64,000 nt of DNA from the NCBI RefSeq assembly GCF_031624395.1, contig NZ_JAMQON010000001.1, positions 310,001 to 374,000 of the forward strand, read 5' to 3'. The notes under the pieces are model-generated. The model saw only the letters and a program-made list of their open reading frames with translations. It was not told the DNA's origin and did not search any database. Below, piece after piece: positions 8,346 to 17,340 of the stretch. The stretch is from Halomicroarcula saliterrae (GTDB lineage: Archaea > Halobacteriota > Halobacteria > Halobacteriales > Haloarculaceae). The translations under genes were made by a program, and so were the position numbers. Each line of letters begins with the position of its first letter. Positions within the stretch are counted from its first letter, which is position 1.

Positions 8346-8525
8346 TTACACCGGTTTGCTGCCCGGGACGAACGTCATCAGGGCGAAGATGATGAAGCCG
8401 ATGAGCCCGACGAGGAGGATACCGGCACCGGCAATCTTTGCAATCTGTGAGAACTCCTCCCAGTCGGGCGTACTCGCCAGTTTGAGCACGCGGATGTAGG
8501 AGGTGAGGTCGTACGGAACGTTCAT
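8346..8525 (-). CDS. secE: Preprotein translocase subunit SecE (Sss1/gamma)
   Basis: 59 residues: an amphipathic N-terminal helix ([23 protein letters not shown]) and one C-terminal transmembrane helix (about 33-55, [15 protein letters not shown]). This is the single-span SecE/Sss1 form that clamps SecY. MNVPYDL at 8525 was chosen because a TATA box lies 30 bases upstream; an in-frame ATG at 8540 would add five residues. Confidence 0.93.
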   Translation of the reverse strand: MNVPYDLTSYIRVLKLASTPDWEEFSQIAKIAGAGILLVGLIGFIIFALMTFVPGSKPV

Positions 8526-8551
8526 ACCGGGTGGTACCAACTGATGGCTTT

Positions 8552-8558
8552 TCTATAT
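8552..8558 (-). promoter_or_regulatory. TATA box of secE-spt5
   Basis: AATATAG on the minus strand, centred about 30 bases before the secE ATG at 8525. It indicates that secE-spt5 is now transcribed from its own promoter rather than from ftsZ1. Confidence 0.5.
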
Positions 8559-8577
8559 TGTGGTCGGCGGGCGCCAC

Positions 8578-10587
8578 TCAGCGACGCTGGCGCGCGGCGA
8601 CCGTCCCCAGCAGCGCTGCGACCAGCGCCGTCAGGACGCCAAAGCCCGGGCCGTCGCCTGCGGTGGTCGTGACGGCGGTGGCTTCGGCGGTGTCGGTCCT
8701 CGCGCGTGTCTCGGTACTGGGGTCGTTCTCCACGGTCGGCGCCGGTTGCAGCGGAACGGACTGCCCGACCGGGGGACCGCCGATGAGATACGTGTCCCGG
8801 TGGTCGGGGACCCGCTCGGACACACCCTCCTCGTCGTTCGTGGCCGGTGTGAGCGCAGGCTCGACCGTATCGAGGACGAAATAGTACGTCTCGTTCTGCC
8901 GGTCAGTGACGACGGTGGCTACGTTGGTCCGATTCAACGGCAGTCGGTAGGGGTATCGGTGTGACCCCTCCGGAGTGACTCCCTGCAGCGTAGTGTTGGC
9001 TCGATCCAGCATCGCCGGGAACCGGACCCGTCCGTTCGGGGCTCGACTGGCTGCCAGCGCGCCCCCGAATCCGTCGACGCGGAGCCGAACCAGGAGCGTC
9101 TCCCCGGCCGTGACGGTCGACGATTCGGTCACCCACCCGGCCTCGCGGCCCCGCTCGATATCCCGGTGCGTCTCCAGCCGGTCGCTGGCGTTTGCCGGTG
9201 CGGTCAGATAACTGACGTTGCCGTCTGTCGGGGCCGCGAGCCGGATGGTCTCCGTGTCGTCCGGGTCCCGCTCGCTTACCGTCCCGTCGTAGACCTCGAT
9301 GCTGTACTCGCTCGCCGTTAGATTCGTCCCGCGGCGTTCCCGGACGGCGACCTCGTCGCCGTCACGCGCGCTGTAGACGGCCGTCTCGTTCGCGCCCTGG
9401 GCACCGAGGTAGGTGTTTATCCGCAGGGTGACTCCTCCGTCACCCGAGGCGTCGTCGACCCGCAGCTCACGGCTGTACTCGCCGGCCCGTCCCGCCACGA
9501 CGAGTGTCGCGGTGTCGTTCTCCGGCAGTACTACCGTCAGTTCGACCACGTCACCCAGCGTCTCGTCGTCCGGTGGGCCGTCGATGGCGACCCGTGAGTA
9601 GACTGCGCCGTCCCTGACCTCGAAGTCGACGGAGTCGCCATCGAGATCGCGACTCTCGCCGTCGACGGTGAACTGCGGATCGAACTCGGCCCGACCGTCT
9701 CGCGTTCCTACCGCCGACGGCGTGAGTTTGGCCTCGGCCGTGTCGACGACGAACGTGTAACTGTCGTTGCGCCCGTCCGTGACGACGTGTGCGACGTTGG
9801 TCCGGTTCAGCGGGATGTGGACGTCGGGAGATTCTATACTCGGGTTCCGCCACTCCAGACGGAGCGACGCGTTCTGGCGGTCCAGCGCCGAGAAGAATCG
9901 GTCAGTGTCGTTCGTTCCAGAACTGGCCGCCAGCGCGCCCTCGATGCCGTCGACCCGGAGTTCGAGAAGCATCGTGTCGTTGGTCGCGATCACTGGCGTC
10001 TCGCTCCCCGGGTCCGACAGGCGTTCGGACTGTATTACCCAGTCTTCTCGCTGGCCGCGCTGAATATCCTCCCGGGTGGTGAGACGGTCCGTCGCGTTCG
10101 ACGGAGCGGCGGCGTACGACACGGTTCCGCCCGTCGGCGCGGTTAGCTCGACCGACGCCGTGTCGGCCGGTTCGTCTTGGGTAGCCGTTCCGTCGAACAC
10201 CGCGACGTCGTAGCGAGTGGTCGTGATTCGGTCACCGGACTGCTCCTCGATACGCACGCTATCGCCCTCGCCGACGCTGTAGACGGCCGTCTCGTTCGCG
10301 CTCCGGTTCCCGAGGAACGTGTTTATCCGCAGCGTGACACGTCCATCCCCGGAGGTGTCGCGGAGACGGAGCTCACGGCTGTATGCCGCCGATTTGGACT
10401 CCTCGACGACGACCGTGGCGGTGCCGTTCTCGGGCACTGACACCGTCAGTTCGACCACGTCGCCGAGCGTCTCGTTCTCGGGCGGGTCGTCGAGAGCGAC
10501 CGGCGAGTCGGCGGCGCTGGCTCCTGCGAGGAGCCCACTGACCAGAACGAGACTGCACACGAGGAGGGAGAGACGTGTGGGGCCCAT
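8578..10587 (-). CDS. PGF-CTERM surface protein with two tandem repeat units
   Basis: 669 residues. An N-terminal signal peptide (about 1-26, LLVCSLVLVSGLLAGASA) is followed by two similar units, about 27-340 and 341-600. Each starts with a DDPPENETLGDVVELTV-like strand and contains RINTFLG/RINTYLG plus NETAVYS, and each ends with PLNRTNVA. A Thr-rich linker and a C-terminal PGFG motif, hydrophobic helix and Arg cluster follow. That tail is the PGF-CTERM signal, processed by archaeosortase A for lipid anchoring. Many N-x-T/S sites suggest N-glycosylation. It resembles haloarchaeal 'BGTF surface domain' (DUF7827-type) proteins. The role is probably cell envelope or adhesion, which is inferred. 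Confidence 0.82.
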   Translation of the reverse strand: MGPTRLSLLVCSLVLVSGLLAGASAADSPVALDDPPENETLGDVVELTVSVPENGTATVVVEESKSAAYSRELRLRDTSGDGRVTLRINTFLGNRSANETAVYSVGEGDSVRIEEQSGDRITTTRYDVAVFDGTATQDEPADTASVELTAPTGGTVSYAAAPSNATDRLTTREDIQRGQREDWVIQSERLSDPGSETPVIATNDTMLLELRVDGIEGALAASSGTNDTDRFFSALDRQNASLRLEWRNPSIESPDVHIPLNRTNVAHVVTDGRNDSYTFVVDTAEAKLTPSAVGTRDGRAEFDPQFTVDGESRDLDGDSVDFEVRDGAVYSRVAIDGPPDDETLGDVVELTVVLPENDTATLVVAGRAGEYSRELRVDDASGDGGVTLRINTYLGAQGANETAVYSARDGDEVAVRERRGTNLTASEYSIEVYDGTVSERDPDDTETIRLAAPTDGNVSYLTAPANASDRLETHRDIERGREAGWVTESSTVTAGETLLVRLRVDGFGGALAASRAPNGRVRFPAMLDRANTTLQGVTPEGSHRYPYRLPLNRTNVATVVTDRQNETYYFVLDTVEPALTPATNDEEGVSERVPDHRDTYLIGGPPVGQSVPLQPAPTVENDPSTETRARTDTAEATAVTTTAGDGPGFGVLTALVAALLGTVAARQRR

Positions 10588-10647
10588 TACATTCTAGGAA
10601 ATATAATCGAAAATAAATGAAGGTAGTGGTACGGACGGCTCCGGTCG

Positions 10648-12123
10648 TCAGGCGCGTCTTCGTCCGCTGGCGACCAGCACGGCGAACAGCACCGCACACA
10701 GCCCGGTGAGGACGCCGAATCCGGGGCCGTTCGTGGCCGTGGCGTTCGTGCCCGCGGCAGTCGCTGATCCATCGGCAGTTGCCGGTCCGGATGTGGGCGA
10801 TGGGGTGGTTTCGGCGCTCGTCTGCGTCGACGGTGCCTCGGTGTCGGTCAGCGACGGTTGCTCGACAGACGCGTTGGCGAGCACCGTCCCTTGAGGCCCC
10901 GTCAGGACGACAGTGGTGTTCGACAGCGTCCGCGACTCGGTGTCGACCGTTCCGTTGAACGTCCCGTTCTGACCGACAGTGACCGTCGTCGGTCTGACCT
11001 CGGTCCCGGGCAGCCGTACGCCCAGCGCCGTTCCGGGGGCGACGTTCGTCGATCCACGTACCGTCAGCCGGCCGTCATAGCTAGCGGGCACCGAACCGCC
11101 GTCGGTGTGCAGTTCGGCCTCGGGTTTTTCGAGCTCGAACTCGGGGGACGCGTTGCTGTCGTCCCGCTCTCTGAGCCGAGGTTCGCCGTCGACACTGAGC
11201 TTCACTGCTAGCTCATCACCAGCATTTATCAGTTCATTCGCTGACTGCGTGAGGTCGGCCTCGTCGGTGTCAACCACGAGCGCGTAGCTGTCGTTGTGCC
11301 TGTCTGGAACGACGTGTGCAACGTCGGTCCAGTTCATCGTGATGTAGATGGGGTCATCCGCTATCAAAAGTCCGTCCATCACTTCCAAACGAAGCGACGC
11401 GTTCTGACAGTCCAGCGCCGAGAAGAACCGTTCGCTGTCGTTCGTTCCAGAACTGGCCGCCAGCGAACCGCCCAGTCCGCCGACCCGGAGCTCGATGAGC
11501 ACCGTGTCGTTGGCTGCGAACTCCGGCCCGTCTATCTCCCGATCGGACGGCCGGTTCCACTGGCTCACCCAGCCCGAGCGCTGCCCTCGCTGGATAGCCT
11601 CTGCGGTAGTGAGACGGTCTGTGGCGTTCGCTGGCGCGGTCGCGAACGATACGGTTCCGGCGCTCGGGGCGGTCAACTCGGCAGATGCCGTGTCGACCGG
11701 CTCGTCCTGAGTGGCCGTTCCGTTGAACACCGCGATGTCGTAGCGAGTCGCTTGGAGCCGGTCGCCGGACTGCTCCTCGATACGCACGGTATCGCCCCCG
11801 CCGACGCTGTAGACGGCCGTCTCGTTGGCTCCCTGTTTCCCGAGGAAGGTGTTTATCTGGAGCGTGACGCGTCCGTCACCGGAGGCGTCGCGGAGACGGA
11901 GCTCACGGCTGTATGCATCCGAGTTGGACTCCTCGACGACGACCGTGGCGGTGCCGTTCTCGGGCATCGACACCGCCAGTTCGACCACGTCGCCGAGCGT
12001 CTCGTTGTCAGGTGGGTCGTCGAGAGCGACCGGCGAGTCGGCGGCGGCCGCTCCGCCGCCGGCTATCAGCGCGACGACACAGAGTGTCAGGGCCAGTGGA
12101 AGGACGAATTTGCTGGGGACCAT
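10648..12123 (-). CDS. PGF-CTERM surface protein, single-unit paralogue
   Basis: 491 residues from the ATG at 12123 (MVPSKFVLPLALTL). It has a signal peptide, one repeat unit nearly identical over long stretches to the first unit of the downstream paralogue, then a different C-terminal domain (PEAELHTDGG, SYDGRLTVRGSTNV) and a Thr/Ser/Ala-rich stalk. It ends with the same PGFG, hydrophobic helix and RRR tail. The two genes are head-to-tail with a 60-base gap, so they look like a tandem duplication followed by domain change. An in-frame ATG at 12162 is upstream of the TATA box and was not used. Confidence 0.82.
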   Translation of the reverse strand: MVPSKFVLPLALTLCVVALIAGGGAAAADSPVALDDPPDNETLGDVVELAVSMPENGTATVVVEESNSDAYSRELRLRDASGDGRVTLQINTFLGKQGANETAVYSVGGGDTVRIEEQSGDRLQATRYDIAVFNGTATQDEPVDTASAELTAPSAGTVSFATAPANATDRLTTAEAIQRGQRSGWVSQWNRPSDREIDGPEFAANDTVLIELRVGGLGGSLAASSGTNDSERFFSALDCQNASLRLEVMDGLLIADDPIYITMNWTDVAHVVPDRHNDSYALVVDTDEADLTQSANELINAGDELAVKLSVDGEPRLRERDDSNASPEFELEKPEAELHTDGGSVPASYDGRLTVRGSTNVAPGTALGVRLPGTEVRPTTVTVGQNGTFNGTVDTESRTLSNTTVVLTGPQGTVLANASVEQPSLTDTEAPSTQTSAETTPSPTSGPATADGSATAAGTNATATNGPGFGVLTGLCAVLFAVLVASGRRRA

Positions 12124-12150
12124 CCGTCGGCCTGTCGTCTCACTGACGGA

Positions 12151-12157
12151 ATATAAA
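12151..12157 (-). promoter_or_regulatory. TATA box of the upstream surface-protein gene
   Basis: ATTTATAT on the minus strand, about 28-34 bases before the ATG at 12123. It excludes the earlier in-frame ATG at 12162 as the start of a leaderless transcript. Confidence 0.5.
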
Positions 12158-12201
12158 TGCACGGCAAACCGGCAGAAAACGACCGCGGTCGGGACTGTCC
12201 G

Positions 12202-13368
12202 TCAGTCCACGTAGTCGATGTCTTCGCCCATCTCCTGTGAGGCGCGCTCGCGCTCGGCCTCGCTCTGGCCGTATATCTGTGGGCTCTCGACGCCGGTGAC
12301 GACGATCATCGTCTCCATCTTCCCCTCGAACTCGTTGTTGACCGAGGCCCCCCAGATGATGCGGGCGTCGGGGTCGATGCGGTCGTAGATCTCTTCGACG
12401 ACGCCTTCTGCCTCCTCGATGCTCATGTCGGGGCCCCCGACGACGTTCACGAGGGCGCTGTTGGCACCGTCGAACTCCACGTCCAGCAGCGGCGAGCGAA
12501 GCGCCGAGCGGATGGAGTCCTGTGCCTTGTTCTCGCTGTCGGACTCGCCGAGGCCGATCATCGCGACGCCGCCGTTCTCCATGATGGTGCGAACGTCGGC
12601 GAAGTCCACGTTGACCAGCCCGGGCTTGGTGATGAGTTCGGTCATCCCCTTCACCGAGCGCATCAGCACGCGGTCACAGATCTTGAACGCGTCCTGCAGG
12701 GGCATACTGGGCGCGTAGTCGAGCAGGCGGTCGTTGGGCACGACGATGACGGTATCGGAGACCGAGCGCAGGCGTTCGAGGCCCGCGTCGGCGTTGGCCC
12801 GCCGCCGCTCGCCCTCCGCGGTGAACGGAATCGTGACGATGGAGATAGTCAGCGCGCCGGCCTCCTGTGCGGCCTGTGCGACGACCGGGGCCGAACCGGT
12901 CCCCGTGCCGCCGCCGAGCCCGGCCGTGACGAACACCATGTCCGACCCCGAGATGGACTGCTGGATGTCCTCGATGTCCTCCTGGGCCGCCTCCTCGCCG
13001 ATTTTCGGCACCGAGCCGGCACCGCGACCACCGGTACGCTTGCGCCCCATCAGAATCTTCGTGTCCGCCTCGACCTCGTCCGCGAGGTGCTGGGCGTCCG
13101 TGTTCGCGGCGACCAGCTTCGCGCCGTGGATACCTTCTTCCATCATTCTGGTGACGGTGTTACCACCGGCGCCGCCACAGCCGACCACCGTGATCTTGGT
13201 CTCCAGGTCCTTGACGACGCTCGCAAGCTCGTCGTCTGTCATCGTCCCGGACGTGGACATGTCGTCACGGTTCGGCGTCGGTTCGCGCTCGCTGTTGGTC
13301 GACGGGTCGGCGGACTGCTCCCCCTCCCCTTCGGCCTCGTCGATGGCGTCGTCGATAATCGAGTCCAT
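12202..13368 (-). CDS. ftsZ1: Cell-division tubulin homologue FtsZ1
   Basis: 388 residues. An acidic, disordered N-terminus (about 1-45) is followed by the GTPase domain with [12 protein letters not shown], the tubulin signature [10 protein letters not shown], and the T7-loop region [15 protein letters not shown] whose Asp residues complete GTP hydrolysis in the neighbouring subunit. The short C-terminal tail ends IDYVD. Its place upstream of secE and spt5 matches the conserved euryarchaeal ftsZ-secE-spt5 group and points to the FtsZ1 paralogue. ATG at 13368 ([13 protein letters not shown]) matches the family start. An A/T-rich ATTTAAAT directly abuts it. Confidence 0.94.
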   Translation of the reverse strand: MDSIIDDAIDEAEGEGEQSADPSTNSEREPTPNRDDMSTSGTMTDDELASVVKDLETKITVVGCGGAGGNTVTRMMEEGIHGAKLVAANTDAQHLADEVEADTKILMGRKRTGGRGAGSVPKIGEEAAQEDIEDIQQSISGSDMVFVTAGLGGGTGTGSAPVVAQAAQEAGALTISIVTIPFTAEGERRRANADAGLERLRSVSDTVIVVPNDRLLDYAPSMPLQDAFKICDRVLMRSVKGMTELITKPGLVNVDFADVRTIMENGGVAMIGLGESDSENKAQDSIRSALRSPLLDVEFDGANSALVNVVGGPDMSIEEAEGVVEEIYDRIDPDARIIWGASVNNEFEGKMETMIVVTGVESPQIYGQSEAERERASQEMGEDIDYVD

Positions 13369-13461
13369 ATTTAAATCCCCGTTGCAGACGAACACTCATT
13401 AGTTTTCCCCCTGTGTCTGACGGGCGACCGACGAGCCGAGGGCCAGTTTGCTGCCGGTTTC

Positions 13462-14814
13462 CTACAACGTAAAGCGACGTATACGTTCGCTTTGGACCGT
13501 CTCCGGCTCGATTTCCCGGCCGTTGACCTCGACGGACTGGCCCGCGGAAAGCTTCCCGTACTTCGGCCCTTCGGGGATGCCGAGGGTGTCTGCGAGGTCC
13601 GGGTCGAACCGCTCTTCGCGGGCGCGCAGTTCCCCGTCCGCCACCTCGACGCTGTCGTAACGCTGCCGAAGTACGTCGGCCAGCGCGTCGACGACGGTCG
13701 ACCGGTCCGTCGCCGCGAGGACGACCGGTCCGGTGACGACGGTGCCCTGCTGTTCGGTGCCGAAGGCGAGCGCGTTCGCCTCGAACCACGACCGAACGGC
13801 CGCGGCGTCGATCCCAGTCGCCTCGGCGACCAGGTCGGCGGGGAGGTCGACGACGCGCCACGCGTCGGCGCCGTCTGTCGCCGCGTCGCCAAAGCGGAGG
13901 CCGTCCTCGACCGGCCCGACGGCCGCCTCGAACGCCTCGACGAGTTCGAGCGGTACCCCCGTCGTCTCCCTGACGAACCGCTCGTCGACGACGCGGTAGC
14001 CCAGCGACTCGATACGGTCGGCAAGTCCGGGGCTGTCGCCGGTAACGAGCGCGTACTCGGCCCCGCTGGCTGCGACGGCCCGCTCGATGACCGCCTCGTA
14101 CTGGCTCGCGTCCCCGGCCCACTCTTCGAGCGCGTCCAGACACCAGTCGGCGCCGATGTGGCCGACCGCCCAGTCCGTCTCGCGAACCACGCGCTCGAAG
14201 CGGGGCGCGTAGTGGCCCCCGCCGAAGCCGACGAGCTGTCGGCGGTGACCGCCCTCGTCCGGTGCGTCGGGCGACACCCCTCTGCAGTCGAGAATCGCCC
14301 GTGCGACGGCCCGCGCCGCCGCGGGGTCGCGCCACTGTGGCTCGGCGCTGCCGACCTCGACGAACATCGAGGGGACGCCCACGTCCGTCGGCCCGTGGTG
14401 GGTGCACTCGGTTCCGACCTCGTACCCCTCGGGGGCGTGGTCGGCCAGCGCGCCGACGACAGCCCGGTGGGCGTTCGGTGCGGCGCGCGCGAACTGGCCG
14501 CTCTCGCCGCCGTACTCGGCGACCCCGAAGTTCCCGGTGTGGTGGGCGGTCAGCAGCTCGTCCGTCGCACCGGCGTGTTTGGAGGCGAACACCAGCAGGT
14601 CGGGGGCGTCGTAGACGTCACCGACGCCCTCCAGCTCGAGATGGCGTCCGTCGAACTCGCGGAGTTCGGCGCCCTCGGTCCGGTAGACGGTCCCGCCACC
14701 GGCCGCGTCGGGGCGGCCCTCGTCGACCGACTCGGTCCAGTCCGCGACCGCTCGGAGCTGCTCGCCGATGCGTACCGAGGCCTCGTCAGCCCGGGAGACG
14801 ACGATAGCGAGCAT
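13462..14814 (-). CDS. dtdA: D-aminoacyl-tRNA deacylase, archaeal type
   Basis: 450 residues. The archaeal/plant DtdA (GEK1-like) family is recognised from VFASKHAG near 80, TAHHTGNFG near 92, EVGTECTHHGPTDVG near 135, FVEVGSAEPQW and the GFGGGHYAPRF block near 210. The enzyme removes D-amino acids from mischarged tRNA and uses zinc. The length is at the long end of the family because of an added C-terminal region (about 285-450). The start ATG at 14814 overlaps the stop of the upstream exchanger gene by one base (TGATG), so the two are translationally coupled. Confidence 0.88.
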   Translation of the reverse strand: MLAIVVSRADEASVRIGEQLRAVADWTESVDEGRPDAAGGGTVYRTEGAELREFDGRHLELEGVGDVYDAPDLLVFASKHAGATDELLTAHHTGNFGVAEYGGESGQFARAAPNAHRAVVGALADHAPEGYEVGTECTHHGPTDVGVPSMFVEVGSAEPQWRDPAAARAVARAILDCRGVSPDAPDEGGHRRQLVGFGGGHYAPRFERVVRETDWAVGHIGADWCLDALEEWAGDASQYEAVIERAVAASGAEYALVTGDSPGLADRIESLGYRVVDERFVRETTGVPLELVEAFEAAVGPVEDGLRFGDAATDGADAWRVVDLPADLVAEATGIDAAAVRSWFEANALAFGTEQQGTVVTGPVVLAATDRSTVVDALADVLRQRYDSVEVADGELRAREERFDPDLADTLGIPEGPKYGKLSAGQSVEVNGREIEPETVQSERIRRFTL

Positions 14815-16199
14815 CAGTCCGCCTGCTCCGCGTGGACGGGCTCGCGTCCCAGGGCGGTCCGGAAGGCGTCGCCGGCCAGTCCGAACAGCCGAGCGAGGGC
14901 CCGCCGCCGGACTGCAAAGAGCGCGGTCCCGATGACGAGATACAGCACGGTGTAGCCGACGAGCAGTTCGTAGCTGTCGAACGGGAGGACCAGCAGGTCC
15001 CGGATGAGCGCGAACTCGACGAGCACCTGCGAGATGAACAGTCCGAAGAGGACGATTGCCTCGCGGATGGTGATCTCGAAGTTGACCAGGATGGCCAGCG
15101 CGAAGTACGACTGGGCCGCGGTAATCCAGATCTCGGCGGCCTGCTTCTGGTCGAACGGCAGCGTTCCGAGCCCGCCCAGTGCGATGGAGTAGACGACGGC
15201 GATGGTCCCGATGAGCAGCGTCCACTGGTTCAGCTTCGAGGAGATGAGCGCGTTGAAGCCGGCCGTCGAGCGGGCCTTGTTCACGAGGACTGCGACGACG
15301 ATGAGCTCGGGGGATTCACTCGCCAGCGGCGCGACCCACTGAATCATGAAGAACTCGGGGATGCCGTTCTGGAGCCCTATCTCTTCGAGCCCGTGGGCGA
15401 ACGGCTCGACGGCGGTGAAGATGAGTAGCCCGGAGTACGCAAAGAGCGTGACGACGACCAACGGCCGCCACGGCAGCGACCACTTCTGGAAGTACTTGGG
15501 GACGCCGACGGTGTGGTCAGACGTCTCGACGTCGGATCTCAGTACCAACCCGATGTAGGTGACGTAGAGGCCCACCAGAAACAGCGTGTCGAGCAGGCCG
15601 ATACCACCGCCCAGCGGGACGAGGAACGCCCACCCGGTCGCCAGAAAGAGGAAGGCGATTTCGGTCGCGATGTCCTTGTCCAGCGTGACCGCGTCGGTCA
15701 GGGTCCCCTCGCGGTTCTCGACCGCGGGGTCCTTGGTTGTGGCGGCCCGCCAGACGGTGAAGACGGCGATGCCGGCCCAGCCGATACCGATGAGGATGCG
15801 GTTCGCGCCGGTCATGTTCGCGATGGCCAGGTTCGCGTCGTGACAGCCACGGGCGAGCGTCGTCTGGCTCGCCTGTATCTGTTCGGCGCTCAGTTGTGCG
15901 CAGGCTTCCGCCGTCGCCCCGCCGGCTCCGGCGTTCCAGGCGTACAGCGCGTCGACGGCGTACTCGGGCGCGACCGCAAGCACCGCGAGGACGGCGATAG
16001 CGAACGCTCTCGGCACGTCCTTCTCGGCGGTCTCGGCGCCCCACGCCAGGAGGAAGGACGCGCCCAGAACCGCAAGCCCCGAGATGCCGACGGTCGCCAG
16101 GACGCCGAGGTCGACACCGAGGAGCAACACGGCGACCCAGCCGACGGTCAACAGGGCCGCACCCCCGACCTGCACGAGTGGATGACTCAGGCGGCTCAC
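14814..16199 (-). CDS. Sodium/calcium exchanger-family cation antiporter
   Basis: 461 residues with about ten to eleven hydrophobic helices. Two alpha-repeat-like segments carry acidic residues in membrane helices: VLAVAPEYAVDALYAW near 75 and PLASESPELIVVAVLVNKARS near 295. These fit the CaCA superfamily. It is expected to exchange Na+ or H+ for Ca2+ or another cation in the cytoplasmic membrane. It is coupled to dtdA by a one-base overlap, with no obvious functional link. The ion specificity is not visible. Confidence 0.8.
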   Translation of the reverse strand: MSRLSHPLVQVGGAALLTVGWVAVLLLGVDLGVLATVGISGLAVLGASFLLAWGAETAEKDVPRAFAIAVLAVLAVAPEYAVDALYAWNAGAGGATAEACAQLSAEQIQASQTTLARGCHDANLAIANMTGANRILIGIGWAGIAVFTVWRAATTKDPAVENREGTLTDAVTLDKDIATEIAFLFLATGWAFLVPLGGGIGLLDTLFLVGLYVTYIGLVLRSDVETSDHTVGVPKYFQKWSLPWRPLVVVTLFAYSGLLIFTAVEPFAHGLEEIGLQNGIPEFFMIQWVAPLASESPELIVVAVLVNKARSTAGFNALISSKLNQWTLLIGTIAVVYSIALGGLGTLPFDQKQAAEIWITAAQSYFALAILVNFEITIREAIVLFGLFISQVLVEFALIRDLLVLPFDSYELLVGYTVLYLVIGTALFAVRRRALARLFGLAGDAFRTALGREPVHAEQAD

Positions 16200-16251
16200 T
16201 AGGAGAGCAGAACAGTGGTCCGGTGGAAAAGGTTGCGAAACGAACGGCTAG

Positions 16252-16376
16252 CTATGAGTTGTGTGATTCTACGTCAGCGTGGAAACTTGCGTACAGCCCG
16301 AAAAACGCCCCGCTGGCGACGACTGACCGCGGAACTGCGAACAGCCAGACGGACCCGGCCGTCGGCGGTTGGTCAT
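16252..16376 (-). pseudogene. Possible frameshifted small membrane-protein gene
   Basis: In the 293-base gap before aroE, one minus-strand frame (16252-16395) encodes a protein-like stretch with hydrophobic core SVWLFAVPRSVVASGAFFG, ending HADVESHNS-stop, but it has no ATG or GTG. An ATG at 16374-16376 lies in another frame. Adding one base just after it would give a start MT..PPTAGSVWLF and a 40-42 residue protein. I infer a recent single-base loss or chance; support is weak. Confidence 0.25.
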
Positions 16377-16492
16377 CAGTGCCGGGTGGGACGTTCTAGC
16401 TGTCCTGACTCCTGCTGACAGCGGTACAGTGTACGACAGCAGTTTCGAACAGGAGCGTGGCGTTCAATAGCGGGGGCCACGCCGTCGGAGGT

Positions 16493-17290
16493 ATGGAAGT
16501 CTACGGTCTCATCGGGAACCCGGTCGGGCACTCGCTGTCGCCGCCGATGCACGAGGCGGGCTACGAAGCGCTGGGTATCGACGCGAAGTACGTCACCTTC
16601 GAGCCGCCGGCAGACGAAGGGGCGGCGGCCGTCGACGCCGCCGACAGACTTGGCGTCGCCGGGCTGAACGTCACCATTCCGTTCAAGCAGGACGTCATGG
16701 ACGCCGTCGAGCCCGCGCCGCTGGCCGAGCGCATCGGCGCGGTCAACACCATCGACTTCTCGGGCGAGGTGCCACGGGGGTACAACACGGACGCTGTCGG
16801 GGCGGTTCGGGCGCTCTCCCACCACGGCGTAACACTCGACGGCACGGCGGTGGTCGTCGGCGCCGGCGGGGCCGGACGGGCCGTCGCGTTCGGGCTGGCC
16901 GACGAGGGGATGGCCGTCGAGATAGCCAATCGGACCGCCTCGAAGGCCGACGCGCTGGCCGACGAAGTCCCGGGTGCGAGCGGTCACGGGCTCGACGCGC
17001 TGGCGGACCTGCTCTCGACCGCCGACGTGCTCGTCAACTGCACCAGCGTCGGGATGGACGAGGACGCGACGCCGGTGCCCGCCGAGGCGCTCCACGGCGA
17101 CCTCGCCGTTCTGGATGCGGTGTACTCGCCCATCGAAACGCGGCTGCTCCGGGACGCTGGCGCGGTCGGGGCGACGACGGTCGACGGCGCGTGGATGCTG
17201 CTGTACCAGGGCGTCGAGGCGTTCGAGCGCTGGACCGGTGAGGACGCCCCGGTCGACGCGATGAACGAGGCGCTCCGAGCCGGCCTCTGA
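16493..17290 (+). CDS. aroE: Shikimate dehydrogenase
   Basis: 265 residues. The substrate site is seen in [17 protein letters not shown] at the start, the catalytic Lys in [11 protein letters not shown] (about 65), the Asn/Asp pair in AVNTI and YNTDAVGA, and the NADP-binding [16 protein letters not shown] (about 122) followed by NRTASKA. It reduces 3-dehydroshikimate to shikimate in aromatic amino-acid synthesis. The ATG at 16493 begins MEVYGLIG, as in the family. An A/T-rich TTCAATAG about 27 bases upstream may be the promoter. The aromatic pathway link to the nearby chorismate-using operon is notable. Confidence 0.94.
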   Translation: MEVYGLIGNPVGHSLSPPMHEAGYEALGIDAKYVTFEPPADEGAAAVDAADRLGVAGLNVTIPFKQDVMDAVEPAPLAERIGAVNTIDFSGEVPRGYNTDAVGAVRALSHHGVTLDGTAVVVGAGGAGRAVAFGLADEGMAVEIANRTASKADALADEVPGASGHGLDALADLLSTADVLVNCTSVGMDEDATPVPAEALHGDLAVLDAVYSPIETRLLRDAGAVGATTVDGAWMLLYQGVEAFERWTGEDAPVDAMNEALRAGL

Positions 17291-17340
17291 CGCGGGCTGT
17301 ACCAGCAAAAGATTAGTGTAGGGGGCCAGAACATCCGCGT

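Noticed and set aside
8578-12123. Treating the two surface genes as one split gene
   Set aside because: Each has its own signal peptide, promoter-like box, stop and PGF-CTERM tail, so they are separate complete genes.
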